Origin: Apostichopus japonicus
Taxonomy: Eukaryota; Echinodermata; Holothuroidea; Aspidochirotida; Stichopodidae
DNA: 64,000 bases
NCBI RefSeq assembly: GCF_037975245.1
Contig: NC_092571.1
Coordinates: forward strand, 20,813,417 to 20,877,416
Direction of reading: 5' to 3'
The notes under the pieces are model-generated. The model did not search any database, was not told where the DNA came from, and saw nothing but the letters and a program-made list of their open reading frames with translations. The position numbers and the translations under genes were made by a program. This document shows positions 1-11,154 of this stretch, in pieces. The stretch's first letter is position 1, and each line of letters begins with the position of its first letter.

Positions 1-717
1 TGAGACATTTTAACTTATGATGCTCTGTTGGCATGATGTAATGTTCACACAAGACGAAGAATATCGAAACAAGACTTAACATTTTCTTCTTGGCCACGGA
101 AGAATTCCTACATCTACTCAGACATAAAAATAACGGCAACTTTCACACATTCATTGAGTCATATCATACCTAACATGCCAGAAAGGATGATGTCAGTGGA
201 AACTTGGATATGAATCCTGTTTTTAATTAGCACAATTACATGGGCATAAATACCCTCTTAGCTTGTGTTGCTTAAAGTTCTATAGCTTTTAAGCAGGTGT
301 TTTTGTGACCTATTGAAGAAAAATGGACTGACTTTTTCGGGTCATTTTATCATCTCGTTTAAGTATGTTACTGCAACACTCTGCCAAATTCAAAGTTAAG
401 TGCAGCCTTGACAGTCTATACCCCTCCTTATGAATCATATAGTATCATTTTAAAAATTCACATTTAGATTTTTATAAAAAATAATTAAGTTTAAACTTTT
501 TTTCTTCAGGGATGAGCCTGTGGTAAAAAAAAAAAAAAACAGAACTTTGCAAAAATTGCGGTATAGGCTCTAGTTTGCATATGCTACAGTGTGTTAGGAT
601 AATAGTTTTTGTCCCTGAGGGTAGAAAGAAACCACGGATATTCCGCGAATATGCGGAAAAAGCTCATGCCTGTTTTTTTAGCTTGACATAAATTTTCAAA
701 AGTTTCTACATTCTTAC
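1..717 (-). other. Intron after E17 (partial)
   Basis: This is AT-rich sequence downstream of the E17 donor. It includes a poly-A run near 525-539. I see no exon in it, and the intron runs off the left edge of the window. Confidence 0.7.
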
Positions 718-875
718 ACAGAGTTCCTCTGGTTAGTGTAGTAGGACGCTCTGATGAAGAAATCTTCAATGTTACTCAGAACATTCATGAACTCCTGCCT
801 GGTGACCGTCTGGAGTACCAGAGACCCGGGGGTGTCACCTCTACCGCTGCCAACCGTCTCGCGATACCAATTATC
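718..875 (-). CDS. HSPG2: Perlecan exon E17: C-terminal part of laminin IV domain, with RGD
   Basis: The exon has 52 codons plus 2 nt, entering in phase 0 and leaving in phase 2. The acceptor ends in CATCAG after a pyrimidine-rich stretch; the donor is TCTGT|GTAAGA. It begins DNWYRE, corresponding to the conserved 'E-x-N-W' stretch of laminin IV domains. It continues with VTRQEFMNVLSNIEDFFIRASYY, the typical late helix and 'IRA-x-Y' end of the family. Between them lies SGRGDTPG, so an Arg-Gly-Asp tripeptide sits at 834-842 in what should be a loop. It follows E16 seamlessly and is the last coding segment in the window. The domain identity is confident; integrin binding by the RGD is only a possibility. 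Confidence 0.9.
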
Positions 876-1360
876 CTGATGTCGGAAGAAACGAAAGCAT
901 ATTACAAGTCTCTAACGTTTACAAGAAGTATAACTGATTTAAAAGCTTTTGGAAATGCTCAATTGTTGTATAACCAGACTCAAGATACAGGGGGGGATGG
1001 GGATGTAGTCATAGTCCAATGTATCATGCATACAGCCTAGCTACGGATCACACCCCAGTTAAGCTGAAGTACATAATCACTTCCCAGCTGATTTTTGGTT
1101 TATATCAAGTGAAACACTGAAGAGTTTTAAAATTTTATTACTGTTTTAAAGAAATATTTTAGAAAAATTTAGCATAGTTTTCTTTTTTGCTGGGTGAGTC
1201 AAAATTACAGTTTAATAGCAGAAGAAAATGGGGTAACTATCCCAACAATCCTGGCTGGGATTGGTATGTTAGGATACATACCCACAGATGTAACTAATGT
1301 GGGCGGGGGGGGGGGGGTGTAGGGAAGGAATGCATTTTACTGTAAGGTGAATGTCCTTAC
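876..1360 (-). other. Intron E16-E17
   Basis: This 485-bp intron contains an oligo-G tract near 1302-1317. Nothing else is recognisable. Confidence 0.75.
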
Positions 1361-1444
1361 CTGTGTCATTAACAACTCTCTCGTCGTACTTTCACTAGGC
1401 CGAGGTATATTTGGAAATTGATAAACCAGGGTGACATCTCCACT
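1361..1444 (-). CDS. HSPG2: Perlecan exon E16: laminin IV domain, middle
   Basis: This short exon has 28 codons in phase 0 at both ends, with acceptor TTTGACAG and donor ACACAG|GTAAGG. The product starts SGDVTLVYQF, which fits the 'G-x-G-x-x-L' strand after 'DVIL' in laminin IV domains, and ends TTRELLMTQ, leading directly into DNWYR of E17. It has no ATG and would be missed by a search for long reading frames. I accept it because the splice sites, phases and domain alignment all agree. Confidence 0.86.
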
Positions 1445-2112
1445 CTGTCAAATAATGAATAAAAGATTGATTTCATGTCGTTAATATTCATATATCAACA
1501 TGTACGTCAACATTGTGTATACTCTGTATTATATGGGTACTTTTGCCTTTTTTTCTGTTGCTCCACCATAAATATATAAATTTGGATATTTTAATATCTA
1601 CATAATCGTGATAAATTTAAGACAAGGCTCGTTCATAAATAAGATGCTAAGTTACTGACGTCACTACTAATCGATCAAACAATTATTTATCCTGCGCAAC
1701 TGAAAATGTCAACATCATCTGAAATCCTCAAGCATTTCACCTATATATTTAAATAATAAGGTAAATTGTACCTGCATAACTGTTTCAACTAGATCGGTTG
1801 CACCAATCAACCAATAGTCTTGGTACTTAAAACTCCTGACTACATATTTTAGTACTTTTCGAGGCAAACATAATCCACCATTTATGTCTTAAACTACCAC
1901 ACTTTCATGGCAGATATACTTATGCCAGTCAAATTTGCATATAATTATCAAGGCTGATGATTTCACGACCTCCCCGGGCTAAAATCCAGCTAAATGCATC
2001 TTTCTGTAGAGTATCGAGAGAATGAATCTGCGAATATATTTCATCTCTATAAATTAAAGAAATACGTCAAGAATCGATGCAATGTAAAAACAGAAGGAAA
2101 AGAGTAAGAGAC
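1445..2112 (-). other. Intron E15-E16
   Basis: This AT-rich 668-bp intron has no recognisable element. Its 5' splice site is unusual (see E15). Confidence 0.75.
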
Positions 2113-2205
2113 CTTGAGAATGACATCAGACAAATCCGTTTGCTGTGAGAATGACGATGGGTTGTATCTAACCGTGTAAGAGAGCTTCCCTCCATAGCTG
2201 GCAAG
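2113..2205 (-). CDS. HSPG2: Perlecan exon E15: laminin IV domain, middle
   Basis: The exon has 31 codons in phase 0 at both ends. The acceptor is TTTTCCAG. Translation begins LASYGGKLSYTVRY, the family-typical continuation of 'FLGNQ' at the end of E14 ('SYG-x-x-L' motif), and ends DLSDVILK, which precedes the strand encoded by E16. The donor is weak: CTCAAG|GTCTCT has C at +3 and lacks the usual GTRAG. I chose this boundary because it keeps phase and domain continuity and because no GTRAG donor follows before the frame ends. Confidence 0.82.
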
Positions 2206-5200
2206 CTGGAAAATGGTTAAAGACAAAATTAGATTAGAAAAGTTGTGCATGTGGTGTTGTCTCAAGAATTATCTCGGTCATGGAGAGGTCAAAAGATTGA
2301 TTGTACATGTGGAGGGGTTTCCATTGAATGAAGACTTTATAGAAATTAAGGAAAGGGAAAAAAACAGCCCTTCACAAAATATTAAAAACAGTACAGACAT
2401 GTTATTTTGGTTTTTTATGACTTGTAAGTCCCAATGTACAATACCAATACATACAACAATGATAATGCTTCTGGTCAGAAAACATAAGAACAAATCATAT
2501 ATTTTCTACCTTTTTTCCTGGCTTTTTGGCTATAAAAGTTGCTCAACAAACATAAACTGAATATTATTCTTAACATACTGTAATATCTAGACTAAACTTT
2601 TGTTTAATTTCTAAAACATTTATAAAAAAAATTCTGCTGTTGGAATACAGGATATGTTCTGATGGTATCATGACTGTGTATGTTTTCACAGAGAATTGGA
2701 CATTGACGACCAAAGCAGGACAAGTTCTCGGTAGGAAAATCTATTGTGCTGTGCATTTTTTCTTGACAGGCACAGCAATTTCTCAATGTAGGCACTGCTG
2801 GTCTGCTGACATAATCTATACTGTTTTGATATTTGATGCAGCCTTGCTGCAGGACAGCTTGCAGCTGCTGCAGCTTATTGTTTCGACACATTTCTTTACT
2901 TGCATCTCTTGGATACATAAACTCAGACATAGATATCAAACAGTATCTTGTGAATGTGAGTCATTTATGCAAGAGATATTCATCAAACAATGCACAATAC
3001 TCCATGCTTCTGTCTTACCATCCCATCCCCTCCCCTCCTCCCCCCTCCCATCTTCTCTCCCCTAACACAATTATTTTCTCCTTTTGTGGAAATAGTTAAA
3101 AAGTTAACATTACTTTTGAAAGTGAAATTCAACAAGACTCACATCACAACCATTAAATAGAAAGAAAAAACTACTCGCTTCCTACAACTTAAAAGCATCA
3201 TATTAACATCTACCCGGCAAACAGGCAATTTTTAGAACGGCTACAGACCATGTGCCGTGGCAATTCAGAATAATAAAACAAACACTTTACTTCATCAGGA
3301 CAACTCATGAATTTTTAAAACCTGTAGTGCTGATGACACCAGCATCATTCCCTCTGACATTAAACCTTTTCAAGACATTTTTTCACCCCCCCCCCATTTT
3401 TGTAACTCCACACAGGTGGCGGTTATAAATATAGAAGACCCCCCGCGGCTCTGCAGAGGATCGGTTGATGAACAGAGAGGAGCAGACAGCATGAAAGATA
3501 AATAAGGTTAATGTTAAAGGATGAACTTACAGATTAACGGACGAACTTACAAATAAAACATTTAATTCAAGGAATGTCAAATATGCACCAACCAAGATCC
3601 TTGCTTGAAATAAGAAATAAGTCGTTTTGTAAAATGTTTACGAGGTATTGTGAGTCAGAGTTGTGCCGCAATTAGCCAAAGGCAATGTAAATACTATCTG
3701 TACAGAGGGCGCCAACACATGTTGGGAAGAAATATCACTAAAATGGGCCCAAAACTTGCTAAATGGTATATACTTACAACTAAAATGTCTTCCTTTAACT
3801 TTTGACTAAAATCTAAGCCTTTCTGTGACAGACACCAATGACATCCAAAAGTACAAAATTCTATCCTCAAAAAACCATGTGCATACATTCAAATCTTGTT
3901 CTAACATTTGCACCTTCGTATTTAGATCTTATATTCTCAGACTAACTTTCTATTCATAACTTGCCTTTAAATAAAAAATTCAAGTTAAAGGTTCATTTGA
4001 TAACTTTTCTCACACAACAAAAACCATCAGTGTTTCTGGTTCTATTTACTATGTCAACGCAAGTCAACAGACTATATAAATCTTTTCACGTACCTCATCC
4101 TTCTTTTTAATGGCATGAAAAAAAAATTATAACGATTTTCCAAAAATTTTAAAACTTTATTTATGGCCAAGAATGATGCCTAAATTAATTCCAACCAAAA
4201 AATGCATCAAAGAGTAACATCGTAGATATTTTGACTTGTAAAAGCTTGCCAATGTTTTAAAAATTGCAACTTTATATTACGCATTTTTGTGTTGATTTGA
4301 CGTCATCACCAAATCTACTGAGAATATCAAAGAACATTGCAATTAATCAAACCAAGAGAAACTCTTAGAGAGGAATGTAATCAATATTTCAAAATAAACA
4401 ATTTCAAAAACAATTCCTAAACATTTTGTGGGACAGACACTGTTTCACATTAATCATTTGGATCACATCTGCCAAAGATTTAGAAAATTCTTCCAAGAAA
4501 TAAAGGGGTCGACTTGTAAAGTGAATAAAACTGTATTTTAAAGGGCTTTTCCAATCGGGAAGCAAAATGATCTGTCAACTCAAAGAGGCCAATCTAACAT
4601 GCTTCTTTTTTGTCAACTTGATGATGCGTTCCCTTCAAGCAATGTCAATCGAAGGGATCACCATATCAACATGAAAGATTTCTTCCTTTTTTCTTTCTCA
4701 TTTTTTTTTTATTACTGGAATGACAGGATTTGTAATAACTTTTGCCAGATTTCTGTTTCCCCCTTAACGACATAAACTGACTAATGACCTGAGATTTATG
4801 GGCTTCATAGTTCACAGGTCAACATTGTTGATGTCTGTTTTGACTAAAACAGCAAACATCGTTTGGTTTAATGGAGAAGAAATGACTGCATTTTCAAATT
4901 GTTTTAAAGCCAGACTTTATGACCCACACACAAAGATTTTTATTACAGACGCAGTGCTATGTTATGTAGGCTTGTCTTGGCATGCTAAACAGGATATTCG
5001 ACTTACTACAAATATATCGGCAAACTGCCTTGTAACTAGACGGACCATACATCCAGGAGAGGTGAAGGTTTCCCAAAGATCCTACCCCTCACAGCCCCTT
5101 ATACTTTCCCATCCCACCACACGATCCCACCCCTCCCCCTCTTCATAAACCATTACCACTTTGCAGTGGCTTATTTTCAATAACTATCTCCAGTTGCCAC

Positions 5201-5405
5201 TGTTGTCAAGTGACATCATCCGTCCTATTCCAAAAAAAAAATTCATTAATTTTATATTGATAATTAAAACCCTTTTCAAAAAAAGAAAAGAAAAAAAGTC
5301 ACCCATCATTGACGGAGCTGGACCACTTCAGAGGCCAACTCTACAATTTTAGGTTTCCATACGATAAACGGCCACTCAACAAAGGCCAAATACGATCAAC
5401 CGTAC
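2206..5405 (-). other. Intron E14-E15
   Basis: This 3.2-kb intron is AT-rich. It has C-rich tracts near 3020-3060 and 3385-3395 and pyrimidine-rich stretches near 5100-5140. Longer open frames here (4798-5148 on plus, 2604-2939 on minus) resemble nothing I know and have no splice or domain support. I see no exon. Confidence 0.7.
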
Positions 5406-5612
5406 CTGGTTACCAAGGAATTGTTCGGGGAGAGCCCAGTAGTAGTTACTCTCTTTCAAGTATTGGCTGAAGTCTATGATAATCAATTCGGTTAAGTCCA
5501 GTTCTACTGAGATCCTGCTCTTATTGATGTACTCTATGTCTCCAGACGGCACTTTTCGGGACACGAGTTCCACTCCCTTCAGATCGTTAGCGACGTCAAA
5601 ACTGATTTCATT
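5406..5612 (-). CDS. HSPG2: Perlecan exon E14: N-terminal part of laminin IV domain
   Basis: The exon has 69 codons, phase 0 at both ends, acceptor TTTTTTGGCAG and donor AACCAG|GTACGG. It begins NEISFDVANDLKGVELV, followed by a charged segment with one N-glycosylation sequon (NKS). It ends in YYWALPEQFLGNQ, the characteristic 'Y-W-x-x-P-x-x-F-L-G-N' motif of laminin IV modules in laminin alpha chains and perlecan. It is continued exactly by SYGG in E15. In perlecan the first laminin IV module opens domain III right after a laminin-EGF half module, which is what E13 supplies. Confidence 0.93.
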
Positions 5613-7883
5613 CTGCCAAAAAAGTACAATATTGTATGAACAGATCTCTGATGAAAACCACACAAAAAGTAGTCGTCAGGTTATCTGAACCACTTGAAAA
5701 GTTCCAACCGACATCCCCACCCTCTAACAACCCCCTTCCCCCCTCCCCTGTGGCTATGATTCCCACCTCTGCCCTGAATGCATTTTCTTTCACTGTTTGT
5801 GAATAGCTAACTAATAGCCTTGAGGTTTACCGATATCCAACTTTTTATTAGAAAATCTACAATCTATAAATGACAATAATCATGGAAACAACAACTTGAT
5901 CGTAGCTAGCATTGGCCATCTTCACTTGTGTATTTTTAGAGGCTATACGCAGCCGCCACCCTTCATAATTCACCGTACCTCTAGGAACAAGAGGAGGGTA
6001 TGACTCAATCACTGTTCTGCATTACTACTCTCATAAAACTGACCTTCCTTACAGTATAGATAAGGTGGATATATCTGCATCACTCTGTTGTAAACCTTAT
6101 AGCTCAGATCAGAGAGAATTCAGATCCACCACCCACCATACCACCCACTACAATTGTACATATCCCACGTAAACCTTACCTTTCAATGGGATATACCACC
6201 CACTACAATTGTACATATCCAATGTAAACCTTACCTTTCAATGGGATATACCCACTACAATTGTACATATCCCATGTAAACCTTACCTTTCAATGGGATA
6301 TAGCTCCCACTACAATTGCACATATCCCATGTAAAACCTTACCTTTCAATGGGATATACCACCCACTACAATTGTACAAATTCCATGTAAACTCTACCTT
6401 TCAATGGGATATACCACCCACTAAAATTGTACATATCCCATGTAGACCTTACCTTTCAATGGGATATACCACCCACTACAATTGTACATATCCCATGTAA
6501 ACCTTACCTTTCAATGGGATATACCACCCACTACAATTGTACATATCCTATGTAAACCTTACCTTTCAATGGGATATACCACCCACTAAAATTGTACATA
6601 TCCCATGTAAACCTTACCTTTCAATGGGATATACCACCCACTACAATTGTACATATCCCATGTAAAACTTACCTTTTAATGGGATATACCACCCACTACA
6701 ATTGTACATATCCCATGTAAACCTTACCTTTCAATGGGATATAGCTCCCACTACAATTGCACATATCCCATGTAAAACCTTACCTTTCAATGGGATATAC
6801 CACCCACTACAATTGTACAAATTCCATGTAAACTCTACCTTTCAATGGGATATACCACCCACTACAATTGTACATATCCAATGTAAACCTTACCTTTCAA
6901 TGGGATATACCCACTACAATTGTACATATCCCATGTAAACCTTACCTTTCAATGGGATATAGCTCCCACTACAATTGCACATATCCCATGTAAAACCTTA
7001 CCTTTCAATGGGATATACCACCCACTACAATTGTACAAATTCCATGTAAACTCTACCTTTCAATGGGATATACCACCCACTAAAATTGTACATATCCCAT
7101 GTAGACCTTACCTTTCAATGGGATATACCACCCACTACAATTGTACATATCCCATGTAAACCTTACCTTTCAATGGGATATACCACCCACTACAATTGTA
7201 CATATCCTATGTAAACCTTACCTTTCAATGGGATATACCACCCACTAAAATTGTACATATCCCATGTAAACCTTACCTTTCAATGGGATATACCACCCAC
7301 TACAATTGTACATATCCCATGTAAAACTTACCTTTTAATGGGATATACCACCCACTACAATTGTACATATCCCATGTAAACCTTACCTTTCAATGGGATA
7401 TAGCTCCCACTACAATTGCACATATCCCATGTAAAACCTTACCTTTCAATGGGATATACCACCCACTTCAATTGTACAAATTCCATGTAAACTCTACCTT
7501 TCAATGGGATATACCACCCACTACAATTGTACATATCCCATGTAGACCTTACCTTTCAATGGGATATACCACCCACTAAAATTGTACATATCCCATGTAG
7601 ACCTTACCTTTCAATGGGATATACCACCCACTACAATTGTACATATCCTATGTAAACCTTACCTTTCAATGGGATATACCACCCACTACAATTGTACATA
7701 TCCTATGTAAACCTTACCTTTCAATGGGATATACCACCCACTAAAATTGTACATATCCCATGTAGACCTTACCTTTCAATGGGATATACCACCCACTAAA
7801 ATTGTACATATCCCATATAAACCTTTACCTTTCAATGGGATATACCACCTACTACAATTGTACATATCCCATGTAAACCTTAC
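5613..7883 (-). other. Intron E13-E14, largely 55-bp satellite
   Basis: On the pre-mRNA this intron starts directly with the 55-bp satellite (6130-7883). The remaining part, 5613-6129, includes a C-rich tract near 5715-5750 and no exon. Confidence 0.85.
6130..7883 (-). repeat. 55-bp satellite, about 32 units, each carrying a 5' splice-site copy
   Basis: A 55-bp unit repeats in tandem about 32 times. Its plus-strand hallmarks are 'ccacccactacaattgtaca' and 'ccttacctttcaatggga'. Read on the minus strand, the gene's sense, almost every unit contains GAAAG|GTAAGG, and the array begins at the E13 donor, which has the same bases AAG|GTAAGG. Variants such as GTAGAG, GTAAGT and GTAAAG occur in some units. 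Blocks of about 12 units recur with a 659-bp spacing (for example 6261 and 6920, 6702 and 7361), a higher-order repeat. Reading frames through the array are by-products of the repeat, not genes. Confidence 0.97.
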
Positions 7884-8008
7884 CTTCGTCTTAAAGAGAC
7901 TGCTGCTCTGGCAAGTTCGTGAGCGATCAAAGCAATAGCATGTCATACATTCAGAACTATCGTCTGCATCAGAGTTAAAGTAGGGTGCTTGGCAGATGCC
8001 TCTTGGGG
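7884..8008 (-). CDS. HSPG2: Perlecan exon E13: linker and laminin-EGF-like segment
   Basis: The exon is 125 nt, entering in phase 1 and leaving in phase 0, with acceptor CTTTCCACAG and donor GACGAAG|GTAAGG. It encodes PRGICQAPYFNSDADDSSEC and then MTCYCFDRSRTCQSSSLFKTK. The 'C-x-C-F-x-x-S-x-x-C-x-S-S-x-L' pattern is that of the laminin-EGF half module that precedes laminin IV in perlecan domain III. It joins the Ig domain (E12) to the laminin IV start (E14). The donor is also the first unit of the satellite array that fills the next intron, so use of a later copy would append unrelated residues and shift the frame. Confidence 0.93.
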
Positions 8009-9603
8009 CTGTGGAAAGATATATATGACAAGTGCCGTCTTGTAGAATAATCACAGAGAAAAGTCTTAGGGGATTTATAAAAAAAAAACATTGCTTCCAA
8101 CACATTAATGTACAGAACAGATAAAGCCAACGTGGGGTACACTGACTCAATAATCGATAAATGTTAAACTGACCGTTCCTTGACAAGACGTTCATGCATC
8201 CAAGGTTGGCTACACCAGAGACAGCTATTGATTACATTAAAGCTGATTGGCTGCAAACATCAGAGATGTTAAATCAACTCAAATGACTCATTTGTAAGGC
8301 ATCTCACTATTATTTCAGCAATTCTATTTCCCCATCCATGTCAAACTAATCAAGAAAATTTGATGAATCACTAGGTTTTGTAGAAATAAGTGTTTCTTCA
8401 TGATGGTCTAGTTTAATATTGAAAAAAGTAGCCACAAAAATATCTTACTACCAAGCTACAATTTAATAAGGTCCTCACCAAAAGTTCACCTGGAGGTCGT
8501 CTGAATGTTTGAGACTAACCTGGAAGGTAAGGGGCCCTCCAGGAGTCCCGGACGGGTTTCTTAATGTGAACAATTCTGGCAACCTGAAGCCAGCTTATAT
8601 TTTACAGTTTTGAAGAGAACACCATGTTGTTCTAATAATGACTTCCCAGCGGTGATATCACCCGCTAACATTTTTTTCCCTATCGGTTTCATATCTATGC
8701 CATGCGCTCTTGCTAACTACCAGGAAAATTGTCTGCTACAGAGAGGGTTGAACCACCTCCACACAGACAGCCTGTCCCCTTTGCACCAGAAAAATGTATC
8801 ATGATCTCTGTATGTATACATATTGCACACTCCACATAAATAAAGACTGGCAGAAATAACAAATTCAATGTGTGGGCGGTAAACACCAAATAAACATTAG
8901 TCTGGGGAAGAGAAGGTAGCAGATTTAATCTTGGCAATGGGGGGGGGGGGAGGCAGTTTATAACTCACTAAGGTCCTAAACACACAAATAACTTTTGTTA
9001 TTATGTGTCAGAGTTTTCATTTCTATGTCACTGTTCGTCTGGTACTGATTATAAACATGACTGACTGACTATGTCATGTCAATGGCATTACGTGAAAGGG
9101 AACATTACACAGATCTCTTAAGCAATTTATGGGAATTTTCTTTTGTAAGGATTGTTCTCTTTTAAAGGTCAAATTTTGTCATGCTTAAAACTTGCTGAAA
9201 GGTTTGAAAACTGATTTTATGAATGATTCTCTGAGTCTCAAATCAATTTTCAGAATTTCAAGGATTGTTAGGTTAGGAGAAAATCAATGTCTCAATAAGG
9301 AAAAGAAAACTTCTGGTTTATGCGGATAGCAGAAAAAAGCTTGTTGAAATTGGAGCATGGGTGTCCATTAATTGACTGTCTACCGTATTTGGTTCCAATG
9401 CTGACCTCTGACGAAGCAAATATCACACAAAATCCAAGAAAACAAATTAATATAGATTTGGAAAATATTGAAACATATATATCTATATTGAATACAATAA
9501 GTAATGAAATAAGGTACGAGGATTGGGAAGGCGTTTGATGGCGGTGGGCTGGGGCCCCTAGGGGTTGGGCTGGGGGTTGGGTAAGTGTCGGGACGTTACT
9601 CAC
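8009..9603 (-). other. Intron E12-E13
   Basis: This 1.6-kb intron has an oligo-G tract at about 8940-8952. Open frames on both strands near 9292-9624 lie next to the E12 donor and show no known domain. I see nothing else. Confidence 0.72.
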
Positions 9604-9745
9604 GAATGACAATGACGATGGCATCTGGTACCACCAGAATGTATCCCTGGTTGTTCATGGCCTCACAGGTATATGCCCCTGAATCACTCTCTTGTGCATT
9701 TGTGATGGTAAGGACACCTACACCATCCTCACTGGTAGTGAAAAC
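9604..9745 (-). CDS. HSPG2: Perlecan exon E12: C-terminal half of Ig domain
   Basis: The exon is 142 nt, phase 0 in and phase 1 out, with acceptor TCACTTAG and donor CATTC|GTGAGT. It encodes VFTTSEDGVGVLTITNAQES, DSGAYTCEAMNNQG and then YILVVPDAIVIVI. 'L-x-I-x-x-x-x-x-x-D-S-G-x-Y-x-C' is the F-strand signature of I-set Ig domains and holds the second disulfide cysteine. 'C-E-A-M-N-N-Q-G' closely resembles the end of the single Ig repeat of perlecan domain II. The next exon supplies the linker into domain III. Confidence 0.95.
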
Positions 9746-11154
9746 CTAAGTGATAGATAGATCGATAAAAAAGAAAACTTAGAAAATCGTTCACATGTGA
9801 CACAGAGAAGAAAGGGTTTGGTTAACAGGGTGAAAAGTAGGCCTACTACAAACTAAATTGATGAGTAAACGAGTCAGCAGGGCTTCATTTCTACAGTCTA
9901 AAGCACAATATGAATCATGAGACGGGAGGAAGGGAAGAAAGGTTGGCCTAGTATACTGATTTATGGCAAGCCCCTCTCTCAAAACACAAACTTAAACCAT
10001 CAGGAGGGACAGTGCAAACTTTCTTAAGGCAAGTTAGAAATTGCCTTTGGGGCATCACAAATATATCAGGGCACCTGACAAGCTTTGCAAAAGGGCACTA
10101 CTAAGGCATTTTATCATAAGTGAGGGAAAACATAAAAGGATTTGAGAGGTTGAGGTAATTAATTCAGTCTTGATCTCTACATTTTTTGAAATTGCTTCAT
10201 TAATGGGCGGTTCCTGGTGCAAAAATTGCTGGAGTTCCTGACAACATTTAAGTACAATTTACTTTGATAAAAAGTTTTATGATGATTCAGGTAATTATGG
10301 TGGCACCAAAATGGCATCTTGATTTGAAGGGTTGTGGCAGCTGTTGCAGTCAGTGATGTCAGTTAATGCAGAGCCCTGGACCCTGTGTACTTACAGGGAC
10401 AACTACCTGTTGTTATCAAAACTTTTATTTAGCAAAATACATGGTATGAATGTATCATTATATATATATTTCGAAAAGAAAAAAGGGTAAAACTCAAAAG
10501 AGTTTCATCCATTCTCAAATTAATTGCCTATTTTACATTTCCTTTATCAAACTGATGTATTACACCGAGTAGCTAAAACTCCACACATCTTTCTTAACAA
10601 GCTTATATTAACCCTGATAGTCATCCAATGCAGCTCCTATCAGAGGTGGCATGGCAACAAATCATATACTAACAGATACTCCACTACCCACAGGTTTTGA
10701 CCTTCAGAAGTTGGCATAAATGTTTAGAATAATTATACGGAGCCTAGGTGTAGCCCTAGGGTTGCTGCTAGGGTGTCCCGCTGCGCCCTCCCAGCTGTCA
10801 GTGAATATCATATGGTATCTGATAAAACGTGAGTAACCTCTATTGGCTCCAAAGATACCGATAAAGGAGCAAATAAATATGATAAAAAGTCAAAGAGATG
10901 ACGTCAGTACCAGAGGTAATCTAAACCCAGCTTGACTTGCCCGGCTCAATGCAACTTGAGCAAACTGTTGTCACTTGTCCACTGTGATCAATATGTACTA
11001 AATGTCTGCAAATATGCAGTGAAGGAACTGTGCAGTGGAGGCGCGCACCCTGTATATCCAAACGTACAAATCCAATAACAATGATAGCATTGACTGGCAG
11101 TAAATATAGATGATCAGATTATAGTTGAGGTAGGAAAGGCATCAGTTTGTATGT

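Noticed and set aside
6261-7579. Series of 72-79-codon plus-strand frames beginning MYISHVNLTFQW
   Set aside because: They are translations of the 55-bp satellite, recur with its period, and have no domain or splice context.
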